From: Hyphomicrobiales bacterium
GTDB taxonomy: Bacteria; Pseudomonadota; Alphaproteobacteria; Rhizobiales; Rhizobiaceae
NCBI GenBank assembly: GCA_900471815.1
Contig: UICE01000003.1
Coordinates: 457,558-521,557 of the forward strand
Direction: 5' to 3'
DNA length: 64,000 nucleotides
Made by a program: the position numbers and the translations under genes. Position 1 is the stretch's first letter, and each line of letters starts with the position of its first letter. Below, in pieces: positions 37,493 through 47,308 of this stretch. Under the pieces are notes generated by a model. It was given only the letters and a program-made list of their open reading frames with translations. It made no database searches and was not told where the DNA came from.

Positions 37493-38704
37493 ATGACAAC
37501 ACAGCATCGGCGTTTGAGAACCGGCCAGCCAATCTGGTTGGGTAAACCCGCAACAGGCGTGAAATTTGATACTTTAATGGATGATATCAGTGTCGATATC
37601 GCCGTTATCGGTGCGGGGATAAGCGGTGCACTTATAGCCGAGAATCTTACGGAGGCTGGCTATAGTGTGGCAATTTTCGATCGTCGCAAACCAGTGATGG
37701 GTTCGACACCGGCGAGCACAGCCTTGTTACAATTCGAGATTGATATGCCGTTGCATAAATTGGCAAAGCGCATCGGCCTAAATAACGCCGAACGCGCATG
37801 GCGATGCTCGAAACTGGCGGTCGATGCGATGCGAGAGCGAACTCGAAATTTGGGCATTTCGTGTGAAATGAAGAATAGGGATTCGCTTTACATCGCTGGT
37901 GATGTGCTGGATGCGAAGGGGCTGCATCGGGAATTTCTTGCCCGCCAGCGAGCAGGTATTGAGACGACATTCCTCTCCCAAGCTGACCTTCAGACAAGAT
38001 TTGGAATAGACCGTGAGGCAGCACTTATGAGCTTTGATAATATCGAGGCTAACCCCCGTAAGCTTGCCCTTGGCTACTTGAAAAAGGCAATTGATAGGGG
38101 AGCTCACATTTATGCTCCTGTTGAAGTGGCAAATGTTGAGCCAAGATCGCGCGATGTTCTGGCGACAACCGTTGAAGGTCGGAAAATCCGCTGCAAATAT
38201 CTTGTATCGGCGACCGGCTATGAACTACCCGCGCACATACCAAAAAAAGGACACCGTATTATTTCGACATGGGCACTTGCGACTGTGCCGCAACCTGAAA
38301 GGCTATGGCCAGAACGCTGCCTCATTTGGGAGGCTTCCGATCCCTATCTTTATATGCGGACGACGCAGGACGGACGAATTATAGTTGGGGGTGAAGATGA
38401 GGAATTCGAAGACGAGAGAAAACGTGATGCCAAGCTCTCATCCAAAACTCATACTCTATTGACTAAACTCAAAAAGATGTTCCCCAAATCAATAGCCGAA
38501 GCCGATTACGCTTGGACAGGAAGTTTTGGCTCAAGCACTACCGGATTGCCCTTTATTGGCGCAATTCCCGGAATGGATCGATGCTATGCAGTTCTCGGAT
38601 ATGGCGGTAACGGCATCACATTTTCCATGGTTGCATCACAGCTTATCCGCGGGCTGATAAGTGGAGATGGTCACCCCGACGAAGATGTCTTTGCATTCAA
38701 ATAA
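37493..38704 (+). CDS. FAD-dependent oxidoreductase (DAO fold)
   Basis: A 403-residue flavoprotein with the FAD motif VIGAGISGALIAENLTEAGY (about residues 37-56) and the C-terminal TGLPFIGAIPG ... LGYGGNGITFS signature. It resembles the DadA/glycine-oxidase fold; no Rieske or methyltransferase-like domain is attached. The substrate is probably an amine or amino acid. It follows guaD after 56 bp and converges on soxG, only 2 bp apart. It does not show the features I associate with the sarcosine oxidase beta subunit. Confidence 0.85.
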   Translation: MTTQHRRLRTGQPIWLGKPATGVKFDTLMDDISVDIAVIGAGISGALIAENLTEAGYSVAIFDRRKPVMGSTPASTALLQFEIDMPLHKLAKRIGLNNAERAWRCSKLAVDAMRERTRNLGISCEMKNRDSLYIAGDVLDAKGLHREFLARQRAGIETTFLSQADLQTRFGIDREAALMSFDNIEANPRKLALGYLKKAIDRGAHIYAPVEVANVEPRSRDVLATTVEGRKIRCKYLVSATGYELPAHIPKKGHRIISTWALATVPQPERLWPERCLIWEASDPYLYMRTTQDGRIIVGGEDEEFEDERKRDAKLSSKTHTLLTKLKKMFPKSIAEADYAWTGSFGSSTTGLPFIGAIPGMDRCYAVLGYGGNGITFSMVASQLIRGLISGDGHPDEDVFAFK

Positions 38705-38706
38705 GA

Positions 38707-39294
38707 CTATTCCACACGATAGCCGACCTCTTCGGCTGCGTGCCCAAGGGTTAACCAGAAGGAACGCGCAAAAGAGCGGAAAACGTAAAGATCAAAACTA
38801 TTTTCGTCTATACGTTGGATCAGAGTATGAATGTCGTGATGTAATGTTGCCCGGCCGGTTCCAACAGGAAAAGCATGTTCGGAGAAATCCAGTGCAAACA
38901 GCTTGGCTAGCACCCATTCCACGCGCGATCCGCTTATACGAATAACCGTACGCCCATGCGTTAACGCAACGATTGTTCCAAGATCGGTCGAAATGGCAGC
39001 GCGTAATCGCTGCTCAAGATCTGGAGTTGCTCCCGTAACCATGAAACGTCCTGGCGCAAAACCAAAAACAGATTTTTCGCCAGCAACCCGGCCATGCCCG
39101 GGCTTATTTTGAACGATAACACCGGTCGCACTGCCAATTGCCGTTAAAACCGTTGGAATGGTGTTGTTCCAGGCGGTCACCTGAATGAGAGAAATGTTGG
39201 TCCGCTCATGCAATGTTATGCCAACGCCGCCGGCAGCATTGCCATGATCTCCCGGGATAAACGTGACCCCAAGCGGTGATTGAAGATCAACCAT
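38707..39294 (-). CDS. soxG: sarcosine oxidase gamma subunit
   Basis: A 195-residue subunit of the four-part sarcosine oxidase. The chain has the family's low-complexity look: LVDLQSPLG-like start (MVDLQSPLGV), a middle with VALTHGRTVIRISG, and a YxWKT-free C-terminal half with FDLYVFRSFARSFWLTLGHAAEEVG. I use ATG 39294 (GGGAG upstream) rather than 39309. It starts inside the end of soxA (8-bp overlap) and closes the operon. Confidence 0.93.
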   Translation of the reverse strand: MVDLQSPLGVTFIPGDHGNAAGGVGITLHERTNISLIQVTAWNNTIPTVLTAIGSATGVIVQNKPGHGRVAGEKSVFGFAPGRFMVTGATPDLEQRLRAAISTDLGTIVALTHGRTVIRISGSRVEWVLAKLFALDFSEHAFPVGTGRATLHHDIHTLIQRIDENSFDLYVFRSFARSFWLTLGHAAEEVGYRVE

Positions 39295-42277
39295 GCATCC
39301 GACTCCCATCCTTGTCGAACATGTGGTGGCTCACGATCTCGACCGCGCCGTGCTTGTCGCGCAGGAGATCGGTAGCGAAGGCTCGTTTTCCGATCATCGA
39401 TGTTCCATGTTTGACCAGTGCTAATGCGATGTATTTGCCCAACGCCGGCGAATAACACGCAGCCGTTACGTGACCGAAGCTGTCGGCGGGTTCGCGGGGT
39501 GTCTTATCTGACACAATGTGACTGCCCCCGTTGATTGATTGATTATCGAGCGAAATAAGACCGACAAGTGATAACCGATGCTCGTCTTTCAGGCCGGGTC
39601 GATTAATCATGGCCGAGCCAATATAGGTTTTTTTCTTTGAGAGCATCCAGCCAAGATGAAGATCATGTGCTGTGGTTCGCCCATCGATCTCCGCGCCCGT
39701 CACGTGACCCTTTTCGATACGCAATGTTCCAAGTGCTTCCAATCCATAGGGGACAATGTCGAATTGTTTACCCGCAGCTATAAGCGCCTCCCAAATACGC
39801 GTTCCATGCCCAGCGCCAGAATAAACTTCGTAAGCCAGTTCCCCAGAGAACGACAGACGGCAGATCATCACCGGAATATCGGCAATGCGACCATAAACAA
39901 TACCCATAAATGGCAAGGCCGTATTGTCCACTTTGGTTCCGGTAACGCATGTTTCGAGCACGGAACGCGATTTGGGGCCTGAAATAGCGGCTCCAGCCCA
40001 AACGTCGGTTACGGATGTGAGATGGACACGCAGTTCCGGCCATACGCAGTCGAGATAATATTCCAGATGTTGCATGACCGGACCGGCATTGGCCGTCGTG
40101 GTTGTCATCAAAAATTGGGTTTCGCCAAGACGCCAGGTGGTGCCGTCATCAAAAACGATACCATCCTCACGCAGCATGAGACCGTAGCGCGCCTTTCCGA
40201 CAGGAAGCGTCGAGAACATATTGGTATAAACACGGTCGAGAAATTCCGCCGCGTCGGGCCCCTGAATATCGATCTTGCCCAATGTAGATACATCGACAAT
40301 GCCAACGCCCTCACGCACGGCGCGGGCTTCGCGCGTATATGCCTGCTCAATGGTTTCGCCGTGGCTACCATAGATCATGGGACGATGCCAAAGGCCGGCT
40401 TCGTAGGTCTTGGCGCCATTCGAGATGTGCCAATCATGCATTGGAGTCAGCCGATGGGGGCGCAGATCACCATAGCGCTCTCCAGCGATGGCGCCCATGG
40501 ACACAGGCGTAAATGGCGCACGAAATCTCGTAGTGCCAGCATCAGGAATTGAGATGCCGCGAATGTCGGCCATGATGGCAAGGCCGGGGACATTTGAAGT
40601 CTTGCCCTGATCTGTTGCCATGCCAAGAGTGGTATAGCGTTTGAGATGCTCGACCGAATGAAAACCTTCGCGATAGGCGAGGCGAATATCACTTGCGGTT
40701 ACGTCATGCTGAAAATCGACAAAAGCTTTCTGCGATTTTCCGGCTGGTTCGATCTCAAAGACTGGTGCAGGAGAACTATCCAGCATGGGTGCCTCCACAC
40801 TCGGCAGAACAAGTCTGCTTTTGGCCGAGCCCTTGGTGGCCGCATCTGAAAGAACGCTGATTGTATCCATGTAGCCAGCAGCTGACCCGGTGACGACCCA
40901 GTTCTGGTTGGGTTCTGGCGCGAGGAAAGCTTGTAAATCCTCATCCCACTCGGGTTTTCCACCGGCTTGGCTAGCAAGGTGAATGACCGGCGACCACCCA
41001 CCGGATACACCCAGACAGTCAGTTTTTATCTCCCGCGGAGCACCAGATATCCGTCCTGTCGTCATATTGAAATGCTGGACAGTTATAGCGCTTAAGGATT
41101 TTCCAGCATGGGTGCCGGTGACGGCCGATCCGAGCAGCAATTCAGCACCGAGAATATTGGCAATATCCCTGCAAGCGCCAGATACGTCGGGACGGACGTC
41201 GACAATAGTGGTTACTGCAATGCCAGCCAGTGACAATGTTCGCGCTGCATCATAAGCGCTGTCATTATTGGTGAAGAAGGCAACGTTCTTTCCCGCCGCC
41301 ACGCCATACTCGACAGCAAAGCGGCGTACAGCGTCGGCCAGCATGACTCCGGGACAATCATTGCCGGGGAAAACGATTGGACGTTCGAACGCGCCTGTTG
41401 CGAGAATGGTTTTACCCGCGCGAATTACCCAATGACGTTGGCGCGGTTGTCCCTTGGTTCGGTTTGGCTTGTGATCAGAAACGCGCTGGACAGCTGTTAA
41501 AACGTTTCCGTCATAATATCCCCAGACAGAGGTGCGGGTCAGAAAGCGAACGTTCGGGAGATTTGCAAGGGCTTCGGCTTTTTCGCGTGCCCAAACTGCC
41601 GGATTACGTCCGTCAATAATTTCGCCGGAAGCTAATAGAGAGCCACCAGCGACAGGTCGCTCTTCCGCAATAATAACCCGTGCTCCGGTTGCGGCTGCGG
41701 CTTCAGCGGCGATAAGGCCTGCGGGGCCGCTCCCTACTACAAGCACATCGCAAAATGCATTCATTCGCTCGTAGCGGTCTGGATCAGCGGCGATGCCTGC
41801 TTTTCCAAGCCCCGCCGCGCGCCGGATAAACCGTTCGCAAAACATCCAGAAGCGAGTGCTTTTCAACGGGCCAATCGCCGGGCCCATAAAGGTTTTATAA
41901 TAGAAACCTGCTGAGAGAAGCGAGCCTGCCAGCTGGTTGACGGCCATCAGATCATGTTCAAGGGACGGAAAACGGTTCTGGCTTTGAACGGCAAGGCCAT
42001 CAAAAATTTCCAGCTCGGTGGCTCGCACATTCGGCTCGCGAACATCGCCTGAAATGATTGTGACCAGCGCATTAGGTTCATCACTGCCTGCTGCAAGTAG
42101 GCCGCGCGGACGGTGATATTTGAAAGAGCGTCCGAAAAGCGTGACGCCATTGGCAAGCAATGCCGAAGCGAGCGTGTCACCTGGATGGCCGCTATAGGCC
42201 CTGCCGTCGAATGTAAATCCAACGGATTTAGCGCGCTCAATCTGCCCGCCATTTGGAAGTCGCGAACTTGTCATCAC
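39287..42277 (-). CDS. soxA: sarcosine oxidase alpha subunit
   Basis: A 996-residue subunit. It has an N-terminal 2Fe-2S ferredoxin-like domain (GDTLASALLANGVTLFGRSFK), an NAD-binding Rossmann part (LVVGSGPAGLIAAEAAA near residue 155), and a C-terminal GcvT-like folate domain from about 610 that takes the methyl group as methylene-tetrahydrofolate. It works with SoxB, SoxD and SoxG to oxidise sarcosine to glycine. The start overlaps the soxD stop. The catalytic SoxB subunit is not encoded next to it. Confidence 0.96.
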   Translation of the reverse strand: MMTSSRLPNGGQIERAKSVGFTFDGRAYSGHPGDTLASALLANGVTLFGRSFKYHRPRGLLAAGSDEPNALVTIISGDVREPNVRATELEIFDGLAVQSQNRFPSLEHDLMAVNQLAGSLLSAGFYYKTFMGPAIGPLKSTRFWMFCERFIRRAAGLGKAGIAADPDRYERMNAFCDVLVVGSGPAGLIAAEAAAATGARVIIAEERPVAGGSLLASGEIIDGRNPAVWAREKAEALANLPNVRFLTRTSVWGYYDGNVLTAVQRVSDHKPNRTKGQPRQRHWVIRAGKTILATGAFERPIVFPGNDCPGVMLADAVRRFAVEYGVAAGKNVAFFTNNDSAYDAARTLSLAGIAVTTIVDVRPDVSGACRDIANILGAELLLGSAVTGTHAGKSLSAITVQHFNMTTGRISGAPREIKTDCLGVSGGWSPVIHLASQAGGKPEWDEDLQAFLAPEPNQNWVVTGSAAGYMDTISVLSDAATKGSAKSRLVLPSVEAPMLDSSPAPVFEIEPAGKSQKAFVDFQHDVTASDIRLAYREGFHSVEHLKRYTTLGMATDQGKTSNVPGLAIMADIRGISIPDAGTTRFRAPFTPVSMGAIAGERYGDLRPHRLTPMHDWHISNGAKTYEAGLWHRPMIYGSHGETIEQAYTREARAVREGVGIVDVSTLGKIDIQGPDAAEFLDRVYTNMFSTLPVGKARYGLMLREDGIVFDDGTTWRLGETQFLMTTTTANAGPVMQHLEYYLDCVWPELRVHLTSVTDVWAGAAISGPKSRSVLETCVTGTKVDNTALPFMGIVYGRIADIPVMICRLSFSGELAYEVYSGAGHGTRIWEALIAAGKQFDIVPYGLEALGTLRIEKGHVTGAEIDGRTTAHDLHLGWMLSKKKTYIGSAMINRPGLKDEHRLSLVGLISLDNQSINGGSHIVSDKTPREPADSFGHVTAACYSPALGKYIALALVKHGTSMIGKRAFATDLLRDKHGAVEIVSHHMFDKDGSRMHG

Positions 42278-42549
42278 TGGTCTCCCGCGTGTTTACTGTC
42301 GCGTGCAAAGCCAACCGATGAAATCGAATGGGTCGACATATCGCGGGTAACGACCAGATGCTGACGGCAACCGCCCGTATGCAGCCAGAATTCGCGATGG
42401 GATTTTGCGGGATTGGAACGATCGTAAATATAAGCATTCCATAGGTTCTGGTCTGTCGAACTTGGATCAGGCCTCTTGCGGGTCGCGTCGCCCTGATAGG
42501 TAAACTCAATAACGTCGCGCGGACCACAATAGGGGCATTTGATAATCAT
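42274..42549 (-). CDS. soxD: sarcosine oxidase delta subunit
   Basis: A 91-residue zinc-binding subunit. It begins MIIKCPYCGPRDVIEFTYQGD and has a C-terminal GGCRQHL, which together with the two N-terminal Cys gives the Zn ligands. A longer frame to 42693 exists, but the family always starts at this MI-KCP-type motif. It overlaps soxA by 4 bp. In relatives soxB lies directly upstream; here the upstream 235 bp are non-coding and then a channel gene begins on the other strand. Confidence 0.94.
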   Translation of the reverse strand: MIIKCPYCGPRDVIEFTYQGDATRKRPDPSSTDQNLWNAYIYDRSNPAKSHREFWLHTGGCRQHLVVTRDMSTHSISSVGFARDSKHAGDQ

Positions 42550-42784
42550 TGTTTCATTGTCCGATAAGCGAATCGCTGGAGTTATTATTATGATGGTGGC
42601 GTGAATCGCGTACAAACAGAAGACAGGATATGTAGGCTTTTGCAAAGACGCGAACTGCGGTTCTAACAATATGCTATTGTCAGCCGGGTACAATCATCAG
42701 TATAGCGGCGATGACTGTCATGGAACCGACCCCGTTTTTCTTGATCACGCCTTGATTGTGCCGAGAAGAGGGGGCAAGTCGACA

Positions 42785-45274
42785 ATGAAACTCTCCCTGC
42801 ATGGATTTGAACCTGTGATTTCTTCATTTCGGCAAATTATTCTCGCCTTCGCAATGTTTCTGGCCGTCGCCTTACAAACACATTCGACCTGGGCCCAGAC
42901 TGCTGAGCAGCCAGTCGCCGCTGCTAGTTCTGGCATTGTTGCCGAACAGCGTCCCCTCATCGATGATCTAAAAAAGCAGATCTCCGGTTATCAGCAGAAG
43001 TTCAAGGACAAAGCAGATGCAGATGCTGCACTGGCCGATCTACGTCTTGACTTGGAAGCGACGGCAAAAAAGCTTCTCGAGATCGGCGTATCATTTCGTC
43101 CTCGATTGACTGAAATCAACTCGCGTTTGGAACAATTGGGTCAGCCTCCCGCACAAGGGCAACCGGCCGAGGCGCAGATTGTCACTGACGAGCGGACAAG
43201 ACTGACAACCGAAAAAGCGGAAATCAATGCTGTTCTTGGAGAAACCGAGGATCAGTTGATCGCCGTTAACAAAATGGTTGATGCTATCAGCGATGCCAGG
43301 CGGGAGCTGTTTGCGAACACACTGTCTCAACGCGTCGATATAAATTATTCGCTGGGGAGCGAAGTGGCGGAAGCTTACGGCCGCGAACTGCAAACGATGA
43401 ACCAGCGCATATCATCATGGTGGCGCTTTGTTATCGCATTCAAATGGCAATCCATGCTGGCGGCGGCAGCAATGGCTGCCGTAACAGCATTGGTGCTGTT
43501 GATTGGCGGGCAGCGAGTCTTGGGTCATCTTTATTTGCGCGATGCAACGGTTGAGGCTCCCTCATATCTTAGCCGGTTGGCAGTGGCATTCTGGTCAACC
43601 CTTATGCGCTCGCTAACCGTTGTGGTTTTCCTTGCCACCACCTATTTCTTTCTCGACTATTTCAATGTCCTCAGAGAAGATATTGCTTCTCTTTTCTACA
43701 CTTTATTCAGCGTTATCGGGATCGTCTATTTTGTTCACGCCTTGGCCCAGGCGGTTATCTGTCCGGGCGCGCCCAATTGGCGGCTTGTGCGGGTTGCTCC
43801 TCGGCCCGGTCGCATATTGATGGTTCTCATTACGGCAACCGCCACGATCACGGGCTTGGATTATCTGGCGGACACAATTAACCAGATCGCAACATCGCCT
43901 TTGTCACTGACAGTGGCCAAAAGCCTCTTTGCCACAATATTGGTTGGTCTTCTCATCTTTTCGATCGCCTTGCTAAAACCGCTGGAAGATCAGGAAACGG
44001 GTAAGGTCAAGCCGTGGCCTAAGACCATAAGCTACTCTCTATACATTATCGCATTATTGCCGGTTGTTGCTGCCCTGCTTGGTTATATCGGGCTTGCGCG
44101 TTTTGTTTCGCAGCAAGTCGTTATAAATGGTGCAGTCGTTGTTACAATGTATCTCGGCTTTCTGACCGCTCGGGCCGTGTCAGACGAAAATGCTCTATCA
44201 AGCACAGTGTTTGGTAGGGCTATTCAAACCCGTTTTGGTATGGATGAAACAACGCTGGACCAGCTTGGGCTTGCAGCCAGTATTGTTATTTATGTGTTTG
44301 TCCTTCTGTTGGGCATACCGGTTATATTGCTGTTGTGGGGCTTCCAGTGGAGCGAAATGACGGCCTGGTTCCTCAATGTCGCCACTGGCTTTCAGATCGG
44401 ATCAGTCAACATCTCGCTTGTGGCGATTGCCATAGGCATTTTGCTGTTTGCAATGTTCTATGCCTTTACGCGTTGGTTTCAGGGGTGGCTCGATACAAAA
44501 GTCATGGCGCGCGGCAAGCTCGATTCCGGCGTGCGCAATTCCATCCGCACCGCAGTTGGTTATCTGGGCCTGGGTATAGCAGGTGTAATTGGTATTTCTG
44601 CCGCTGGTATCAATCTATCAAGTCTCGCTCTGGTTGCTGGCGGTCTATCACTGGGTATCGGTTTTGGTATGCAGGCGATCGTGTCCAACTTCGTTTCCGG
44701 TCTTATCCTTCTGGCCGAGCGTCCGTTCAAAGTAGGAGACTGGATCGAAACGGCCGGCGTTGGCGGTATTGTGAAGAAGATCAGCGTGCGCGCAACCGAG
44801 GTGGAAACCTTCCAGCGCCAGTCAATAATTATCCCGAACTCTTCGTTTATTAATGGCAATGTCGGCAACTGGACCCATCGCAACAAATTGGGCCGTGTCG
44901 AAATTGCGGTTGGCGTTTCCTACAAATCGGACCCTAAACGCGTTTATGATGTGTTGATGGAAATCGCACGGGCACAACCTCTCGTGCTCAAAAACCCCGA
45001 ACCGTTCGTAGCCTTCAAGGCATTAACATCTTCTACGATGGATTTTGAACTGCGCGTTCATCTTGCCGATCTGTCAAACTCCGGCACCGTTCAGAACGAT
45101 ATCCGATTCGCGATGATTGATCGTTTTGCCGAGGAGGGGATAGAAATTCCCTACCCGGCACGGGACGTGAAGCTCAATCTGGAAGAGGCAGATGTTCTGA
45201 TTGAAGCATTGACCAGCAGGATCAAGGCCGAGATCACGTCTGAGGCCAAGAAGCCGAAATCCAAACCTGTTTAG
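42785..45274 (+). CDS. large MscS-family mechanosensitive channel (DUF3772-type)
   Basis: An 829-residue inner-membrane channel. It has a signal peptide (to about HSTWAQ), a periplasmic region with coiled-coil character (residues 45-210), about ten membrane helices, and the MscS core near residues 620-760, including AGGLSLGIGFGMQAIVSNFVSG of the pore helix and ERPFKVGDWIE of the beta domain. It should release solutes on osmotic downshock. ATG 42785 starts the signal peptide directly. No partner gene is linked. Confidence 0.93.
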   Translation: MKLSLHGFEPVISSFRQIILAFAMFLAVALQTHSTWAQTAEQPVAAASSGIVAEQRPLIDDLKKQISGYQQKFKDKADADAALADLRLDLEATAKKLLEIGVSFRPRLTEINSRLEQLGQPPAQGQPAEAQIVTDERTRLTTEKAEINAVLGETEDQLIAVNKMVDAISDARRELFANTLSQRVDINYSLGSEVAEAYGRELQTMNQRISSWWRFVIAFKWQSMLAAAAMAAVTALVLLIGGQRVLGHLYLRDATVEAPSYLSRLAVAFWSTLMRSLTVVVFLATTYFFLDYFNVLREDIASLFYTLFSVIGIVYFVHALAQAVICPGAPNWRLVRVAPRPGRILMVLITATATITGLDYLADTINQIATSPLSLTVAKSLFATILVGLLIFSIALLKPLEDQETGKVKPWPKTISYSLYIIALLPVVAALLGYIGLARFVSQQVVINGAVVVTMYLGFLTARAVSDENALSSTVFGRAIQTRFGMDETTLDQLGLAASIVIYVFVLLLGIPVILLLWGFQWSEMTAWFLNVATGFQIGSVNISLVAIAIGILLFAMFYAFTRWFQGWLDTKVMARGKLDSGVRNSIRTAVGYLGLGIAGVIGISAAGINLSSLALVAGGLSLGIGFGMQAIVSNFVSGLILLAERPFKVGDWIETAGVGGIVKKISVRATEVETFQRQSIIIPNSSFINGNVGNWTHRNKLGRVEIAVGVSYKSDPKRVYDVLMEIARAQPLVLKNPEPFVAFKALTSSTMDFELRVHLADLSNSGTVQNDIRFAMIDRFAEEGIEIPYPARDVKLNLEEADVLIEALTSRIKAEITSEAKKPKSKPV

Positions 45275-45312
45275 ACCTTGGCAGAATGAAGGCAAAATAA
45301 CGGAGTGTTCAG

Positions 45313-45340
45313 TTGCCGTTCAGTTTGTTGCCGCTATAAC
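45313..45340 (+). promoter_or_regulatory. candidate promoter for the small exported protein gene
   Basis: TTGCCG (45313-45318) and TATAAC (45335-45340) lie 16 bp apart, giving a start near 45347. The 7-bp sequence GTTGCCG occurs twice (45312 and 45328), once over each half of the promoter, which may be a binding site or chance. Confidence 0.5.
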
Positions 45341-45401
45341 TGTTTGTGAAAGAGTAAGTTTGACTCTTGGTAACAGGGACGGTGGTAACACTGGAATGGA
45401 T

Positions 45402-45665
45402 ATGAACAAGGTTGCTATTGCTATTCTTATGAGTGCCATCTCTGCCGGGTCGGCTTTTGCCGCCAGTATCACAAATGGCGATTCATCTGCTCAGACTATT
45501 GTTGTCACGGAAGGTTCGAGCAAGACCGAGCTTCAGGTGGGAGCTGGCGAGACTGTCGATTTTTGCAGCAATGGTTGCTTTGTTACATTTTCCAATGGCG
45601 ACCGTGAGGCATTGACCGGCGGTGAAACCGTCGAGATCAAAGGCGGCAAAGCCACCATCAAGTAG
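45402..45665 (+). CDS. small exported protein of unknown function
   Basis: An 88-residue protein with a clear signal peptide (MNKVAIAILMSAISAGSAFA). The mature part is about 68 residues, acidic with Gly/Thr-rich beta-type repeats and two close cysteines (DFCSNGCF) that could form a disulfide in the periplasm. I do not know the family; similar short proteins are common in this order. It has its own candidate promoter and terminator, so it is a single-gene unit that may be well expressed. Confidence 0.75.
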   Translation: MNKVAIAILMSAISAGSAFAASITNGDSSAQTIVVTEGSSKTELQVGAGETVDFCSNGCFVTFSNGDREALTGGETVEIKGGKATIK

Positions 45666-45695
45666 ATTCTACAAATCAGATAACTATTTTATAGG

Positions 45696-45723
45696 CCGGC
45701 TGAGTCCTTCAGCCGGTTTTTTT
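45696..45723 (+). terminator. intrinsic terminator after the small exported protein gene
   Basis: CCGGCTGA (45696-45703) pairs with TCAGCCGG (45709-45716) around a 5-base loop, and seven T follow (45717-45723). Confidence 0.9.
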
Positions 45724-45868
45724 AATTGTTGATTTACTGTCGCTATTACTTTCCCCGAAGAACTCGCCCCTGCTAGATAAGTTCATTGTTCATTTTATCT
45801 TTTACGGTAAGCACTGCACCAATGAATAATGTAAATGTCCCGCACGTGCAGGACTCCAGGGATTTGTC

Positions 45869-47308
45869 GTGATAGATTCTCCTTCGAGTAACAAAGTTTT
45901 GGACTTGGTCGTAGACCTTGATGGCACGCTGATAGCGACTGATCTTCTTTGGGAAAGTGTGTTTCAGTTACTGAAGAAGAATATGCTCTACATTTTTCTT
46001 TTGCCGGTTTGGTTACTTAAAGGGAAAGCAAATCTAAAACATCAGATATCGCTGTGCGTTACTATTGATCCCTCAACATTGCCTTATCGATCCGAGTTTA
46101 TTGAATATCTAAGGCAGGAACGCGATCAAGGCCGCAGATTGGTCCTCGCCACCGGTTCGGCACGCAGCTTCGCAGACAGTATCGCTGGGCATCTTGGGAT
46201 ATTCGATGCGGTTTATGCGACCGATGAAAACCGCAACCTGACGGCACACAAAGCAGCGTTTCTGTTGGAAACCTACGATAATGTGAAGTTCGCTTATGCC
46301 GGAAACAGTCGTGCTGACCTGCCGGTGTTCGATGCAGCGAGCGAGGTCATCGTGGTCGCCCCGGATCGGGCAGCACGCAAATGGCAACAAACGCATTCTA
46401 CCCGGCTCTTCGAAGCACCCAAAACCAACTTCAAAATATTCCTGAAGATGCTTCGGGTCCACCAATGGATGAAGAACACGCTGATATTTGTTCCAGCCAT
46501 TTTAGACCATATGTTGATGGAATGGCAGGTAATCGTAAATTCCATCTTTGCGTTCTTTGCGTTTTCCGCTGCAGCCTCGGCAATCTACATTATCAATGAC
46601 TTGTTCGATCTTCCGCTTGACCGACAGCATGCCCGCAAGAAGAACCGTGCTTTCGCCAGCGGTGCTTTTTCTATTCGTTTCGGCCTTGTTGTTGCTGCGT
46701 CGCTTCTCCTGATAGCGGGGTTGCTCGCATCGCAACTGCACTGGACTTTTGGTGCCATGCTAGCAGGTTATCTGATCACGACCACGGCCTATTCAATCTC
46801 AATAAAACGAATGTTGCTGGTGGATGTTTTTACCCTCGCAGGGCTATATACCTTGCGTATTCTTGCGGGTGCAGCGGCCAATCAGACTGAGGGCTCGTTC
46901 TGGTTGTTGGCATTTTCATCATTCTTCTTTTTGTCGCTGGCACTGGTGAAGCGATATGTGGAACTAAAAAACTCTGTCGTTGAGGAGAATAATCGCATTG
47001 CGGGCAGGGGATACCGGCGCGCTGATCGTGAAGTTATTGCTCAATGCGGAATCGCTTCGGCATTCGCTGCGGCCCTCGTTCTGGCGCTGTATGTGGACAG
47101 TGACGCCGTCGTAAGTCTTTACGCTTATCCATGGATGATCTGGCCGCTGTGCCCAATCGTACTCTATCTCAACATTCGCATCTGGATATTGGCATATAGA
47201 GGTGAAATGCATGACGACCCGGTTGTGTTTATCATATCGGATTGGCGCAGCCAGGTCGTAATAGCTATTGGAGCTGCTCTCCTTCTTTATGGCGGTATGC
47301 GCTCGTGA
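45869..47308 (+). CDS. HAD phosphatase - UbiA prenyltransferase fusion (decaprenyl-phosphate phosphoribosyltransferase-like)
   Basis: A 479-residue two-domain protein. The N-terminal HAD domain starts VVDLDGTLIATD (D16, D18), with the Thr/Ser motif in ATGSARS and the acidic motif in GNSRADLPVFDA near 145-156. From about 190 comes a UbiA-type membrane domain with NDLFDLPLDR (residues 243-252), of the kind that moves phosphoribose onto polyprenyl phosphate. The HAD part could then remove the 5'-phosphate. The start is GTG 45869. The next gene overlaps by 4 bp. Function follows from the mycobacterial Rv3806c comparison and is inference. Confidence 0.85.
   Translation: MIDSPSSNKVLDLVVDLDGTLIATDLLWESVFQLLKKNMLYIFLLPVWLLKGKANLKHQISLCVTIDPSTLPYRSEFIEYLRQERDQGRRLVLATGSARSFADSIAGHLGIFDAVYATDENRNLTAHKAAFLLETYDNVKFAYAGNSRADLPVFDAASEVIVVAPDRAARKWQQTHSTRLFEAPKTNFKIFLKMLRVHQWMKNTLIFVPAILDHMLMEWQVIVNSIFAFFAFSAAASAIYIINDLFDLPLDRQHARKKNRAFASGAFSIRFGLVVAASLLLIAGLLASQLHWTFGAMLAGYLITTTAYSISIKRMLLVDVFTLAGLYTLRILAGAAANQTEGSFWLLAFSSFFFLSLALVKRYVELKNSVVEENNRIAGRGYRRADREVIAQCGIASAFAAALVLALYVDSDAVVSLYAYPWMIWPLCPIVLYLNIRIWILAYRGEMHDDPVVFIISDWRSQVVIAIGAALLLYGGMRS

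Noticed and set aside
37493-38704. FAD enzyme next to soxG as the missing SoxB
   Set aside because: Length and fold are compatible, but it is on the opposite strand and lacks the segments I associate with SoxB; kept as a finding to check rather than a call.
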